Part shown: positions 30,758 to 42,340 of the stretch, piece by piece
Position numbering within the stretch: position 1 is the stretch's first letter
Layout of the letters: the number at the start of each line of letters is the position of its first letter
Assembly (NCBI GenBank): GCA_016987375.1
Contig: PJRA01000314.1
Coordinates: forward strand, 509,135 to 555,517
Origin: Brachionus koreanus
Taxonomy: Eukaryota > Rotifera > Eurotatoria > Ploima > Brachionidae
Length of the DNA: 46,383 bases
Reading direction: 5' to 3'
Made by a program: the position numbers and the translations under genes
The notes under the pieces: model-generated
Databases searched by the model: none
What the model saw: the letters and a program-made list of their open reading frames with translations, nothing else
What the model was told of the DNA's origin: nothing

Positions 30758-32307
30758 ATTCAGATAGTGATTTTGAAGATGATTGTCCAGTGTTAGGTAA
30801 AATTATTTTTTTTTAATTTTTTTTTGTTAAAATCAAATAAATTTAGTTGTAATAAAATAAATAATCAATTAGGTGAACAGGTGTTCTATTTTTTAGCATC
30901 AAAAATTGCAACACAATTCTATTAAAAGTCACAAAAAACATCTCGCCTAACTAATGATATTATAAATTTAATTTAAACATTAATGTTTGGAAACAATTGC
31001 TATTTCCCTTAATGTGTAAGTCTAGTGTGTAGTGTAGTGTGTAAATTAACTTAGATTTATTTTCAATATTTTTATATTGAGTGGAATATTATTTGCAAAA
31101 CAAATTTTTGACCAAAATTTTTAGAATTTTTTTAATTTTTGCCATAAAAATTTTGTATAATTTGGTTAAAGACCCTGAAATGAGAAATTAAAATGAAATA
31201 TTAAAAATTGATGTATTTTTTTAATTTTTATTTAGTTTGTAAAATAATTAATTTATACTTGCATTTGAAAAATATCTTAATTTTGATCAATAAATTAAAT
31301 TTTCTGTTTTCTTCTAATACAGAAATGAAACGGATATGTAGAAAAAAAAATTATTTATTGTTAAAATCTACCAATACAGAAACATTTTGCTTGAATGTTT
31401 TTTCTTTTTATTAAAACAAATAAAAATTATTTTTAAAATTTTTATTCTATTTAGTTCAATCAATTTCGAACGACTTAGTAACAAAATATAATATTCAATT
31501 TAATTTTGACAAAGAATTTTCAAAATCGATTCTCNNNNNNNNNNNNNNNNNNNNNNNNNNNNNNNNNNNNNNNNNNNNNNNNNNNNNNNNNNNNNNNNNN
31601 NNNNNNNNNNNNNNNNNNNNNNNNNNNNNNNAAATATGTTTTTAAAAGAAAAATTTAGACAAATTCCATTTAAACAAATTGTAAGTTTCATTTTTTTAAT
31701 AAAGTCAAAGAATTTTATGCAAATACGTTTTAAATTTGATTAAGAATTGATCAAAAAATTTATTGAACAAAAATCAAATATTATTTTATTATATTTTATG
31801 TGTTGCTTTTTAAAAATGATAAAAACAAATATTAAGTTAGAATTTAAATAAATCTATAAACTATGTTAGACTATTTTTAAAAAATTTTTGAATTTAATTT
31901 CTTATTAAATAATATTTAATAAATATCAAAAATAAATTAATAAAAAAACTAAATATTTGATCAAAAAGGGAACAGTTGCTCCACAAGCAGTCTTAGCCAT
32001 AAAATCAATTTTGCTGGCAAGTGGAAAACAAGCAAATGTATTTTTTACTTATGTAAATTTTCCACGTTCAACCAACCATCGAATCCAACTGATAAATACT
32101 TACGATTTAGAATGTTGCAAAATCATATATACATATAGCAAACATTTAATAGAATGTTCGGATTGGTTTGTAAATGGTGGAAATTTAATTGCCATAAACA
32201 GAATACCAACTCATGAATTTCTAACCAAATATCGACAAAAAGGTTTTAGATTTGAAAACAATTATTTTACACCTGAATCAAATCGAAAAATTAATGAACT
32301 TATGTAG
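30758..32307 (+). CDS. Unidentified multi-exon gene interrupted by an assembly gap
   Basis: Three exon-like blocks join in phase: 30758-30796 (DSDSDFEDDCPVL), 31455-31680 (with N from 31535 to 31631) and 31969-32307 (113 codons to TAG). The junctions have GTAAAA, GTAAGT and AG. Phase through the gap fails by one base if it is taken as exactly 97 bp, so the gap length is probably estimated. The last exon (VAPQAVLAIKSILLASGK ... VNFPRSTNHRIQLINTYD ... SDWFVNGGNLIAINRIPTHE) reads as a folded domain with mixed residues, but I do not recognise it. The start of the gene is not visible; an acidic first block suggests that more N-terminal sequence lies upstream. Confidence 0.5.
31535..31631. other. 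Assembly gap, 97 N
   Basis: Unknown bases inside the second exon of the preceding gene model. The ORF track across it is an artefact. Confidence 0.99.
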
Positions 32308-33443
32308 TTTATTTTTAAATTAGACAATTTTTTTGGTTAAATTAATAAAAAAATTTATTAATAAAGAATTTAGATTATTTTAAAAAAATATTTGTTAATT
32401 TTATTTATCACTTCAATACATGAAAATTCAAAAGGTTCTTTAAAATAAAAAAAAGAAATTTTATTGAAAAATTTTAAAATTTTTAGATATTAATCTTGAC
32501 TTTTCATCATTAACTAAACTCTTGTATAAATATGCAACTTAATCAGTCGACTATGATAACTCCGAAATTTTTTTCAGACTATTTCTAAAAAGAGATTTTT
32601 TTTTCTTTTTTATTAATTATAAGTATAACTTGTGCCTATTATTGAAAAAAACATGTATGTTTATTCAATTTAAAATAATATTTAGATATAAATAAACTTT
32701 AATTTTTTTTGGCAAAAAAAATTTAGAATTTTTTTTCAATTTAAATATTTTAAACAAATAATTAAAAAAAAACATAGTTTCGCAAAACTAAACATTTAAC
32801 TTTGGCCAATGTTATTTATTATTAAAATTAAAAAAGGGTTATAGTTGATTTTTAAACATGAAATTTTAGAGAATGAGCCAGGAAAAACTACTTATAACTT
32901 TAAATCAAAAAATAATTTAAAATTTACATTTAGAAATTATAAATTCAAATTAAAGCAATGTTTACTCTGAAATCTTAAAGAGGGACCCGAATTTTTGAAT
33001 AATTTTTTAAAAATTTTTGATTAGTGTAGATTTGAAGAAATCTTATTGAAAAAATGTTAAGAAAAGCCTTTTAAAACTCGGTTATTTTTAAAAAAAAATT
33101 TTGCTATGGATTCAAGTAAAATAGAAGACTTAAAACATTAAAGCAATCAAATGTAAATCTTTTTTGGAAACTAGCTTAATAATCAAACATTTTCTTAACA
33201 TTATTAACAAGCTCTTATCGAATAAAAATTTTTTTTTTCATGTTTCTTTAGCTTTTCAGGTAATCTCAAAATTAATTAATTTTTTTTCAGTTAAATGAAA
33301 ATTAAATTTTATTTTGAAACTTAAACTTGTTTTTCTTATCAGCAGTGAATCAAGCCTACTCGGTACTTTAAATAAAATATTTCAATCTGCTAAAAAAAAT
33401 AAATAATAAATAAAATTTTATAATAAATTTATTTATTTGGAAT
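32308..33443. other. Intergenic region, no gene seen
   Basis: AT-rich with homopolymers; no coding or repeat structure recognised. Confidence 0.55.
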
Positions 33444-34766
33444 ATGATTAACAAAACAAAATTTTTGGACGTAAACACTTTCAATCCGTTTTTGGCCCCA
33501 AAAAGCAGCGATTCATTGCAAACCACATCGACTAGTCGCATCAATTTCAAAGTTAATAAACAATGTCTGAAAGAGTACACTAAAAACACAATGAAAATTT
33601 CATTGCCTAAAAAATCAGCTCCAAAAAAACAAATTGGTTTCTCTTCGCTGACAAATTCAAATCAAAGACAATACTTGAACAGTCCATGCTCCTACTACGC
33701 TTCTAGTCATGAATACAAGTCGCCAAGATCGGCCCAATCTTCCCTTCAATACAATCACTTCAACACTAGTAGTTTGTTGCCTGGATTTTTTCTGGAAGAA
33801 CGAGAAGCTTCAATCAACTGCAAAGAAGATATACATGACAAAATAATTGGTATTTTATCTTTTTTGATGCTTTTTTTTGAATAAAATTTGATTAATTGAT
33901 TTGTAGAGATTGGCGAAAATGTTCATGAGTCTGTTGTTAAAGATGTTAAATCCAATTTAGAAACTATCTACAAACAAAGAGAATCAGAATTTATGAAAAA
34001 AATAGAAAAAGAAAAAGAAATGAATGCTGAAAATGAAAGAGCTAACTTTATGACCAAACTAGATGAAATTAAAGACCAGCTAAAAGCTGAATATGAATTT
34101 AAATTAAAGGTAAAATAAAAAATAAACAAAAAAATAATTTTTTTAATATTTTATTAGGAAAAAATTTCTGAAATTCAAATGAATTGTCAAAATAGTGCTC
34201 TGGAAAATTTGGAAATTCACAAAAATGAAGTTAGAAGAGAATGTGAGGATAAGATATTTGAAATTAAAGAACAGTATCAAAATGAGAGGAGACTTTTAGC
34301 GGAAAAGGCTGCCAGAAAGGAAAGGGACAAAATTCGTCATCAAATTGATGAAGAGCGAAGGGCTAATGAGAGAAAAATAAAAGAGTTAAACAACGAATGG
34401 CAGATGAAAATGCAAAAAAACTCAGAAGAGCTGGCCAAGCAACTAAGACTTGAGTTCGATTTGGAGTTAAATTTGAAAATTGATGAGTTGAATAAGATCA
34501 AACAAAATGAATTAGAAGAGCAAAAAAAAATTTTTGATTCAAAAATAAAAAATCTAAATGAGGAAATAAATGATAAACAAGACGAAATTAAGAATTTGTA
34601 TTCTAGACTAAAAGTGTTAAATGAGAAAAATTATGAGATTGTAGCCGAATTTGACAAGATAAAAAATGAATTTAAAAATTGTATAAAAAGATTTACTGGC
34701 CTAAATCCGATTGAATCTGAATTTTTGTTTACTTTTAATGAATTCAATTCTTTTGCTGAATATTAA
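33444..34766 (+). CDS. Coiled-coil protein, 3 exons, 405 aa
   Basis: Exons 33444-33849, 33907-34109 and 34158-34766 join across introns of 57 and 48 bp with matching phases. Residues 1-130 are Ser/Asn-rich and probably disordered (NTFNPFLAPKSSDSLQTTST). From about 150 to 375 the protein is one long, highly charged coiled coil (RRECEDKIFEIKEQYQNER, KAARKERDKIRHQIDEERR, LRLEFDLELNLKIDELNKIK). It ends with a short non-coiled tail (FTGLNPIESEFLFTFNEF). The layout recalls animal C6orf163/CCDC-type ciliary coiled-coil proteins, but coiled coils mislead, so no symbol is given. No catalytic or membrane segment. Confidence 0.75.
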
Positions 34767-34873
34767 ATTTTGTTTTTTAAGATAACCAAATGTTGTTTCT
34801 CAGGTAATCAAAAGCCAAACGTTTTTTAAATCAATTTAAACAAAAATAATCAGTTTTCATTTTTTTTCTTTCA

Positions 34874-34920
34874 AAATAAATTTTTTAAAGATAAATTTTT
34901 TAAAGATAAATTTTTTTTTT
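34874..34920 (+). repeat. Short tandem repeat, about 3 x 15 bp
   Basis: The unit ATAAATTTTTTAAAG is repeated about three times, then dissolves into a T run. Low-complexity expansion. Confidence 0.5.
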
Positions 34921-35447
34921 AATATTCTAATATTTTTATAAAAACTAAATTTGAAATTATTTTTTTTTTTTTAAACAGTTTTTTTTTAATTAAAGATTAA
35001 TAAATTCAGTATAAATTAGCGTTGGTTCATCAGATCAACCGGTCTATTTGACGATCATAAACTCCAGCATTTGGAAGTGTTTGCATTCACCATTTTGAAA
35101 GGATTCTTTGTCAAAAGTGGTTTTATTTATTTTTTGATTTCTTTTATAATGAATTCAAAAAAAGTTTTATTAAAATGTAAAAAATCAAAATATTCAGAAA
35201 TATTGTATTGTGAAAAAGTTAATTAACTAAAAAAAAGAGAGATTTTTGCCCAAAATGGCAAAATTTAAACAATTCAAACTTTTTCAAAATAAAGAAATCC
35301 ATAACATAGGAGCCAAGTCCATAAATTTTCAATGCACTTTTCGCAGACCAATGTAAGACTTCAATAACTTAAAACCTTTCTTTCACTTTTTTGTCACAAT
35401 GACAAGGGGCATTGGCATTATCGTAAGGAAAAAAACGAAAAATTAAA
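34921..35447. other. Intergenic region up to the LINE remnants
   Basis: 35300-35440 may be degraded LINE sequence, but no motif could be read. Confidence 0.4.
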
Positions 35448-35980
35448 CAATCTGGATTGTCTTGGTCTGATTAGAATAACAAATGATTGGATTATCAATC
35501 ACAACTCAGATTTTATTTTATCTTATGTTAGACCGCATCTAGACTACTGTGTACCCGCCTGGAATCCATATTTAAAGAAGGATATACTTAAACTTGAACA
35601 AGTACAAAGAAGAGCAACAAAATTTGTTCCACAAATAAGAAGTTTGAACTATGAGTCAAGATTAGCTAACTTGGGATTGGAAACTCTAAAAGACAGGCGA
35701 GAGCGTGGGGATCTTATTCAATTCTATAAAATCGACAAAAAGTACAATCATGTTAATTGGTACTATGATGCGAAACTCATAAGATCAGTGAATAATGAAG
35801 GACCAAGTGGAAAAGTAAGGGGAGCAAAGCTAACAAAATGTAAAGCAAGACGAAACTTTCTACCAAACTGAGTAGTGAACAATTGGAATGCGCTGCCGAA
35901 GTCGATTGTCACAGCAAGTTCGACCAATCAGTTCAAGTTTAATTAATTTGCTGATGTAATCAGCAGTCTATGGATATTCG
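35448..35980 (+). pseudogene. LINE ORF2 C-terminal fragment
   Basis: One frame reads SYVRPHLDYCVPAWNPYLKK, LEQVQRRATKF, LGLETLKDRRERGDLIQFYK, then after a TGA at 35869-35871 the same frame goes on with VVNNWNALPKSIVTASSTNQFK. That is the complete C-terminal signature of CR1/Jockey-like ORF2. The TGA is explained by a CGA to TGA change at an arginine position that is usual in 'RVVN.WN.LP'. The RT core is missing (5' truncation). Confidence 0.85.
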
Positions 35981-35984
35981 ATCA

Positions 35985-36345
35985 TAATTTTTATTCGAAA
36001 TCAAGGGCTCCCAAATGATTTTTTAATGAATGATTAAGTGAATGGTAAAGCTCATCTTGTCTCAAGATCCCGGATTCAGAAAGACTTGGGAATCTGAATC
36101 CAAAACAATTTAAAAAGGCAACAGAATATTTGATCAAGTTCTACATGGTATTAAATTTCGGGCACAGATGGTCATTAAATTAGTTTATACAAGTCTTGTA
36201 AGGCCTCTCTTTCAAGCAGAATTACAAGAGACCATCCATACTAAATTAAAAGAGAGATAATCAAAAATTGTGCTCAACCATACCACTTCACAAATGGTGT
36301 AGTCAATGGCTGGAATAAGTTGGGAGTAGATGTTGAGTTGAGTGA
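35985..36345 (+). pseudogene. Second LINE fragment, related to the copy at 28.9-29.5 kb, with internal deletions
   Basis: CGAAATCAAGGGCTCC at about 35993 and GCTCATCTTGTCTCAAGATC at about 36051 match the copy starting 28928 almost base for base. Two blocks present there are deleted here: most of the thumb (near 36110) and the 'KYAIPVWYPYL' to 'TERRMRGD' part (near 36207). The end, with GTAGTCAATGGCTGGAATAA, matches 29505-29530. It follows the other C-terminal fragment with no gap, so one LINE copy was probably inserted next to or into another. Confidence 0.8.
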
Positions 36346-37150
36346 AAGATATGACAGGACAGAACTGAGTTATTCTGTTTTATTGATGGTCAGATTGATG
36401 AAAGAATACAAATATTTTTTAAACAATTTTCTAAATTCATTAAAAAAAAATTAACTTAACATAAAAATTCAAAAATACTTTTAAAAAATATGAGCATATA
36501 AAATTTTTTTATTTTATACTATTTAAATCTTCCGTTAAAAAATTTTATGCATCTTTGATAAGCAATAAAATGATCAAAAAAAAGGCGTAGCTTGATGCTA
36601 TCTTTTGAAAACAACGTTTATTAAAATTTTTTATTTAAATAAATTTAAGTTTTTCTTTTTTCAAATGTTTATTTGTTAAATGCTCAAGTTACAAGTCAAT
36701 ATCAGCAATTATTATTATTAAGACTTTCAAGTTAAAATTTTGATTTTAATTGCAAAGCCAATTTTTATAAGGTTAAAAAAGATTTTAATTTTTGAAATTC
36801 TATTTAATTAAAATCATCTAGCTAATCTCTAATGAAAAAAGGTTGTCGTCTAAGAAAAAATACCAATGTAAAAATTAATTTAAAACAATGGATCTTTGAT
36901 TATTAACTAACAAGTTTAACCTTTTTGGAAAAAAAATTTTTTTTTTTAATATAATTCTTTTTAAACTTTCGCAAAATCTTTTTCTAAACCACTATCTAAA
37001 TTTATTTTTAACATAAATCTTAAAATTCTCGGTCGACTTTTTACTCTAACCTTTTAATTTACAATATTTAAATAGAAGATAATAAAATTTTAAATTTTTT
37101 ATTTTTAATTAAATTTAAAAAAAAATCTTACTAATAAAAACTGTTACAAA
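36346..37150. other. Intergenic region upstream of the SLC17 pair
   Basis: AT-rich, no gene or element recognised. Confidence 0.55.
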
Positions 37151-40100
37151 ATGGAATCTACAAAAAGTAAATCACAAGGAACTCTAAAATACTTTAAATA
37201 ATGAATTTAAATAAAGTACCTAGACTTTTTCCCTCGACCCGTCTTTTGATGTCTATACTGATTTTTCTGGGCTATTGCTTTCAGTACATGCTCAAAATAA
37301 ACATGAGCATAGCAATAGTCTGCATGGTCAACAACACAGCCTTAGGAATTTTAAACTATAAAAACACAACTGATGCTTCACAATCAACAGATCTTGAAAG
37401 CTCCGATCAATGTGCTTCTACAATTAGTCATCACAAACCAATAGTACAATTTTCATCAATTGGTCTTATAAATATACAAAAATAATTTATTTTCTAGGAT
37501 GGACCATTTACTTGGCAAAAAAGCACCCAAGGATTCATTTTATCTTCATATTTTTACGGCTATATTCTAACCCAAGTTAGTTTAATAGAAAAAATATTTT
37601 TTTAATATTTTTTTTTAGCTTCCTGGTGGATTCATCAGCTATAAATTGGGAGGAAAAAATGTTCTTACAATTACAATGCTTATTGCTTCTATATTTACTT
37701 TATTAATTCCACTTTTTGCTAAATTTGGCGCTATCCCATTGATGATTTGTCGTTTTATTGTTGGCTTAGCTCATGTAAATTATTTGATTTTTTTGAAAAA
37801 AAAAAAAAATTAGTATTTAAAGGGTGCATTTTGGCCTAGTGTGTCTAGTTTATGGATATTTTGGGCCCCAAGTCCAGAAAGAAGTCGACTAGTTGGCTCA
37901 GCCAGTGCGGGATCATGGATGGGAAACATTATTGCACTGCCTTTGGGCGGATATCTTTGCGCGAATGGATTCGCTGGAGGATGGGGATCAATTTTTTATG
38001 TTTTTGGTAATTAGTTAACTTAAAAAATTTTCTCAAAAAAATATTTTTTTTTTTAAATGAAAAAAGGATTCATTTGTTTTCTATGGTGTGTAGCATTTTT
38101 TTTTCTAACTAGCGATAGACCCGATCATCACAGATTTATATCAGATACCGAAAAAGAATATATTATACATGAAACAAAAAGTTCTCAAAATAATACCAAT
38201 ATGGTATTTTGTTATTCAAGTTAGTTAAACAATTTGATTTTATTTTTTGATTTTAGAAAACTCCATGGAAATGTATTTTGTTTTCGAAGGCTTGTTTGGC
38301 AATCTATGTGGCTCATTTTTGTTCAAATTGGGGCATTTACTTGTTTCTTACCCAACTTCCAACTTTTCTCAAAGATGTCCTTAAATTCGACATCAAATCT
38401 GTATGTAATTTTCTACTAAAATCAAATTTAAAATAAATTTTTTATAGAATGGACTTATATCTGCTGTGCCTTATATAGCTAGTAGTTTGTTAAATCTTTC
38501 ATCAAGCATAATCAGTGATAAATTGGTAACTAGTGGAAAATTAAGTCGAACAAACACTCGCAGGCTATTTGGTTTTATTGGTCTATTTGTGCCATTGGTG
38601 TCTGTTATTGCCTTGTCTTTTGTGACATGTAAGCAGCCTACATTGGGAATTATCCTTCTTGTAATCGGCATTTCATTTACGTAAGTATCTTCTTTTAAGA
38701 CTTTACAAAATTTGATTCATATCTGTATTAAAGGGCTGTTCTTTGGGGTGCTGGTCACTTGGTTAATATTAATGAAATTTCTGGACCGTTTTCTGGTATC
38801 GTTTTTGGAGTCTCGAATACTTTAGCTACTATTCCTGGTATAGTTGCTCCTTATGTAGTCGGTGTGCTAACAAAAAATGTAAATAAGATTTTTATTTAAA
38901 CGAATTATCAATTAAACTTAATAAAATACTCTTTAATTAATTGAATATTTTGGGAGTAGTTTAAATTAGCATTTATCAATTTAACTGAATCAAAAAGAAA
39001 ATCTTTCATTATAATTAATTAAATTAGCTAGAAAATAGCTATAATCAATAAAACTAATTTCATGGTTTTATTCAAAAAAGCTAAATAAATATAAATTTTT
39101 ATGATCAAATATAAGTTCGTATACCAAAAATTTTTAATAAAATACTCCTAATATTTAATTTTTGCACCAAATTTATTAAAAAGAATTAAAAAATTCACTA
39201 GTCTTTATTTATTTAAATTGACAATGAAAATAAAAGAAATAAAATAAATAACTTTTTTGTTAATGTGACACTAATTTTTTAAATTTTTTACACATTTCCT
39301 CATTTAAACGTCGCATTGATCACATGATTTTGTTTCTTTATCTCTTGACTTATCTCATGATTTTTTAACTCGAATAAATTTACTCATGATGGGACATGGT
39401 CATAGTTGGAACAAATTCTTCTTCCTCAACTTCAGACTTGTCAGATTCAATGAAATCTGTGTTTTAAGTCACAATTTTAAGTCTAAGTCACAAAAAATTT
39501 AAGTCAACGACTTGACTTAAGATGATTTTTCAACCAGTACCAATAACTAGAAGTACTTAAAGTCCACTGATTTTCATCGTATTTTACCTTATGAACGCTA
39601 AAAGTACATTTATTCATTTTGTCTGAAATATATTATTAAAATATAAAGTTATAAATAATAAAAATATTGTAAAATTTTTCAATTATTTATTAATTTTTTT
39701 GTTTTTTTTTCTGTATCGAGCTAAGGCTCCTTTAGATTAAAAAAAAATTAAAATAAAAATTCAAAATAGGATAAAATAAAAATAAAAGTTAATGGTTTTA
39801 GAAATTGATAGACAAAAACAAGTTTTTATGCAAGTGTAAGTTTAATTAAAAATATAATATTTAATTAAGTAAATAAATAAATAAATTAGAAATTTTATTT
39901 ATATAAAATAGAGTTCGGCAAAGCCTTGGCCGATTGGAATGGAAACTTAGTCCTTCCTTTCAGCCACATGAAAAAAGTTTTTGAAAAAAACAAAACTTTA
40001 TTTGAACCAAAATGTTATATTAGATTGCAAATTTTAGAGTGAGTTTGTCAAAAAAGATTAGAGATTTAAAAGAATTGAATTTGCCAAAAATTATTGTTAT

Positions 40101-41835
40101 CAATTAAATTAAATTAGATTTGATTTTTCAATATAATATACTATTTTTTTATGCATAAGTGTCAATAATTTTAAAATAGTGGATTTCTATTTTATTAAGT
40201 GTGGATGATTAAAATTAAATAAGTAAATAACATTAATATTTGATAATTAAACTCAAATTACAAAAAATTTCTTTTTTGCTTTCGTAATTCTTTATTATCT
40301 TAATGCGGTCATCCAAATGCGGCCGAACTTAAATTGTCAACAATAAAATTATCAACAGTATAATTTGCCATTGATTAAAAACTAAGCTTCTATATTTAAT
40401 TCTGCGGTTTTACATTCTGACTTAGTTGTTATTGATACTGATGGAAGGACGGTAAGGCATTGTTCATTGACATATTTGTTAAAATGGTTATGCATTTAAC
40501 TTTGGTTGTATTTTTACGCAAAAGACAAAATGCTCTTACCAGTATTTCCTTGGATAAATTTCAAAGGCACTTTCTTAATTTTAAAGTTAAATTTAAAGTT
40601 TAAATTCAATGAATTTTTTCATGGGTGAATCAAGAAATCAAGAAATAAAGAGCATGTTCCTAAGATAGAGTGCATTATTCAACTTATTGCCAAGAATCTG
40701 TTTAGATTAAGGTTACTCAAGGTTAGAATCCCAATTATTTTGTTATATTAATTAGTATTAGCTTATAATTTCTTCAATCAAACAAAAGTTGACAAATTGT
40801 ACTATTAGTAGAAAAAAAATTGGAAGATTATCGAAAACATCCCCCCCCCCTAGATCAATGCATGGGCAATATATACTTGCAAATAAACTTTGGTGCTTTA
40901 TCGAATGTACATTCTATCAAAAAATTAGTTTTTCCAAGTTTTTTACATTTAAATTAGAAATAAATATAAAAAATCGATACTTTGATTCTCTATCATTCTC
41001 ACAAAAAAGAAATCTTATTTAAAGAACATCGCTATTTAAATAAAAATAAATCTAATTTATTGAAAGGTTAATTAAAAATATTATATAAAAGATTACATTT
41101 TATAATTCAAAAAAAAATTTCATTTAAAGTTGAAATAGATAGACATTTTAGCTTTTCTTCTGAAAAACTTTTCTTCTCTATACAAGGGTCTTTTTAAAAA
41201 TTTGATGAATCATCACTGAGTAAATTGCTTGATTTAATGAAATAAAAAAAAAGAATATTCAGATATTTTAATCAGTAATCGTTGAACATTTGTTAAATTT
41301 AATTTTATAGTTTGAAAAAAAAAAAAAAGCTGAAGATTTTAGAACCAAAAAAATATCGAACTTTATTCCTTTTTTATTTTCTAAATTTTAATCTTTTTAT
41401 TTAATTTGTAACTGCTTGTTGCTGATGGTCATTTTTTCCAATCCATTGAAATTTCAAAATTTTCTCTTTAAAAAGTTAGACATATTATTTTGAAGAGCAT
41501 TCAATTAAAATATATATATATATATATTATATGACTTAAAGTTTAAGAATTACAAAGATGCTTAGATAAAAAAAAATATCCAATCTTTTGAAAAACGCAA
41601 AATTTTATGTCTCAACATGATATTTTTAAACATATGTGGTCAATTTTTATTTTTAAAGGAATCTCAGAAAGAATGGCAAGTAGTGTTTATAATATGTGCA
41701 GTTATATTTTTAATCGGAGGAGTTTTCTATTGCGTTTTTTGCGATGGCCAAATTCAAGAATGGGCAAAAAGCAAAAATCCGAAAGTTAAAAAAGAAAACC
41801 ATGAATACGACAATGAAGCGATATCTAAATTTTAA
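37151..41835 (+). CDS. Sialin-like SLC17 anion transporter, copy A (10 exons, 498 aa)
   Basis: Exons: 37151-37166, 37217-37443, 37498-37575, 37619-37774, 37823-38006, 38067-38203, 38257-38400, 38448-38680, 38734-38878, 41659-41835. The protein is a major-facilitator transporter with about 12 membrane segments. SLC17 hallmarks: INMSIAIVCMVNNTA in TM1, [30 protein letters not shown] in TM2, GAFWPSVSSLW, SPERSRLVGSASAG, KTPWKCIL, FLKDVLKFDIKSNG, GPFSGIVFGVSNT and the C-terminal GQIQEWAKS. The 16-nt first exon is chosen because copy B has the same arrangement (MESTK against MESSQLK). An alternative ATG at 37201 would avoid the first intron. Proton- or sodium-coupled anion transport is the family's role; the substrate is unknown. 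The last intron is 2.8 kb. Confidence 0.88.
39380..39462 (-). other. Coding-like terminal-exon fragment in an intron
   Basis: On the minus strand a frame gives DFIESDKSEVEEEEFVPTM and ends at a TAA after SHHE. An AG (…AAAACACAG) directly precedes it. The acidic run in a plausible last exon looks coding, but the piece is short and has no partner exon nearby. Confidence 0.25.
39711..39742 (+). repeat. Dispersed repeat core, copy 2
   Basis: 31 of 32 bases equal to 22353-22384; same T-rich lead and A-rich tail. Confidence 0.65.
39912..40038 (+). other. Orphan exon-like sequence within SLC17 copy A intron 9
   Basis: A 127-bp open segment lies between an AG (ATAAAATAG) and a consensus donor GTGAGT. 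It reads FGKALADWNGNLVLPFSHM, KKVFEKNKTLFEPKCYIRLQ and ILE. GC is higher than in its flanks and the residue mix is normal for protein. It does not belong to the SLC17 fold. It may be a stray exon of a duplicated or translocated gene, or of a nested gene whose other exons I could not find. Family not recognised. Confidence 0.35.
41509..41527. repeat. TA microsatellite
   Basis: About nine consecutive TA units directly before the second copy of the dispersed repeat. Confidence 0.7.
41527..41625 (+). repeat. Dispersed repeat, copy 2
   Basis: Shares ATGACTTAAAG, AGAATTACAAAGATGCT and TATGTCTCAACAT with 25097-25170, in the same order. About 25 bp are inserted between the last two parts here. Confidence 0.5.
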
Positions 41836-42340
41836 ACCATAATTAAAAATAATTTTTTTTCTATTTTTCAAAAATAGTTTTTTATTTTGAATATCCTAAT
41901 TTTTAAATAAAATACATAGAATGGTTAATTTTGGACAAAAACAAAAATTAATTAAAGCCCCCGTTTTTTTCTTTAGATTTTTTTTTTAATTTTCTAGAAA
42001 AGATTTTGAATTGAAAAAATATGATATTTTATTTTTAAATAGAAAATATCCATAAATGATTTGGGTTTTTAAGCTGATGAAACAAAAATTCGATTTGTCT
42101 AAATAGTCACTTAAAATTTGAATAATTCTTTTTTATTTAAATGAAAATTCAGTTCTTTTATCTGAAATAATTCTTATTAAAATTTCAAAAAATAAATTAA
42201 CTAAACAAGGAAAAATAAACATCAATTTGAATATATTTGTTAATTAATGCTTTTAGAAGAAAACAGACTTGCATTATTTTCAAAATAAAATCCAAGAAAT
42301 TCAGATAAGCTCAAAGTGAAATTTTCTTTAATCCAAAAAA
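41836..42340. other. Gap between the SLC17 copies
   Basis: 505 bp, no gene seen. It must hold the 3' end of copy A and any promoter of copy B. AATAAA occurs near 41906. Confidence 0.5.

Larger units (their letters stand above)
38879..41658 (+). other. Last intron of SLC17 copy A (2780 bp), repeat-laden
   Basis: The intron is about fifty times the length of its neighbours. It contains a degenerate AAGTC-word cluster (39450-39535), the second copy of the 32-bp repeat core (39711), two orphan exon-like pieces (39380-39462 minus and 39912-40038 plus), a C homopolymer near 40842, a TA microsatellite near 41509 and a dispersed repeat at 41527. Expansion by insertion is likely. Confidence 0.65.

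Noticed and set aside
31500..31691. Minus-strand ORF across the N gap
   Set aside because: It exists only because N codons were read as open.
39450..39535. Cluster of AAGTC words resembling a tandem array
   Set aside because: Degenerate and without a regular period; a related cluster at 23396 suggests repeat debris rather than a functional array.
40789..41022. 77-codon ORF with a run of about ten C
   Set aside because: Intronic, not protein-like, and crosses a homopolymer. The C run is odd in this genome but may be a sequencing artefact.
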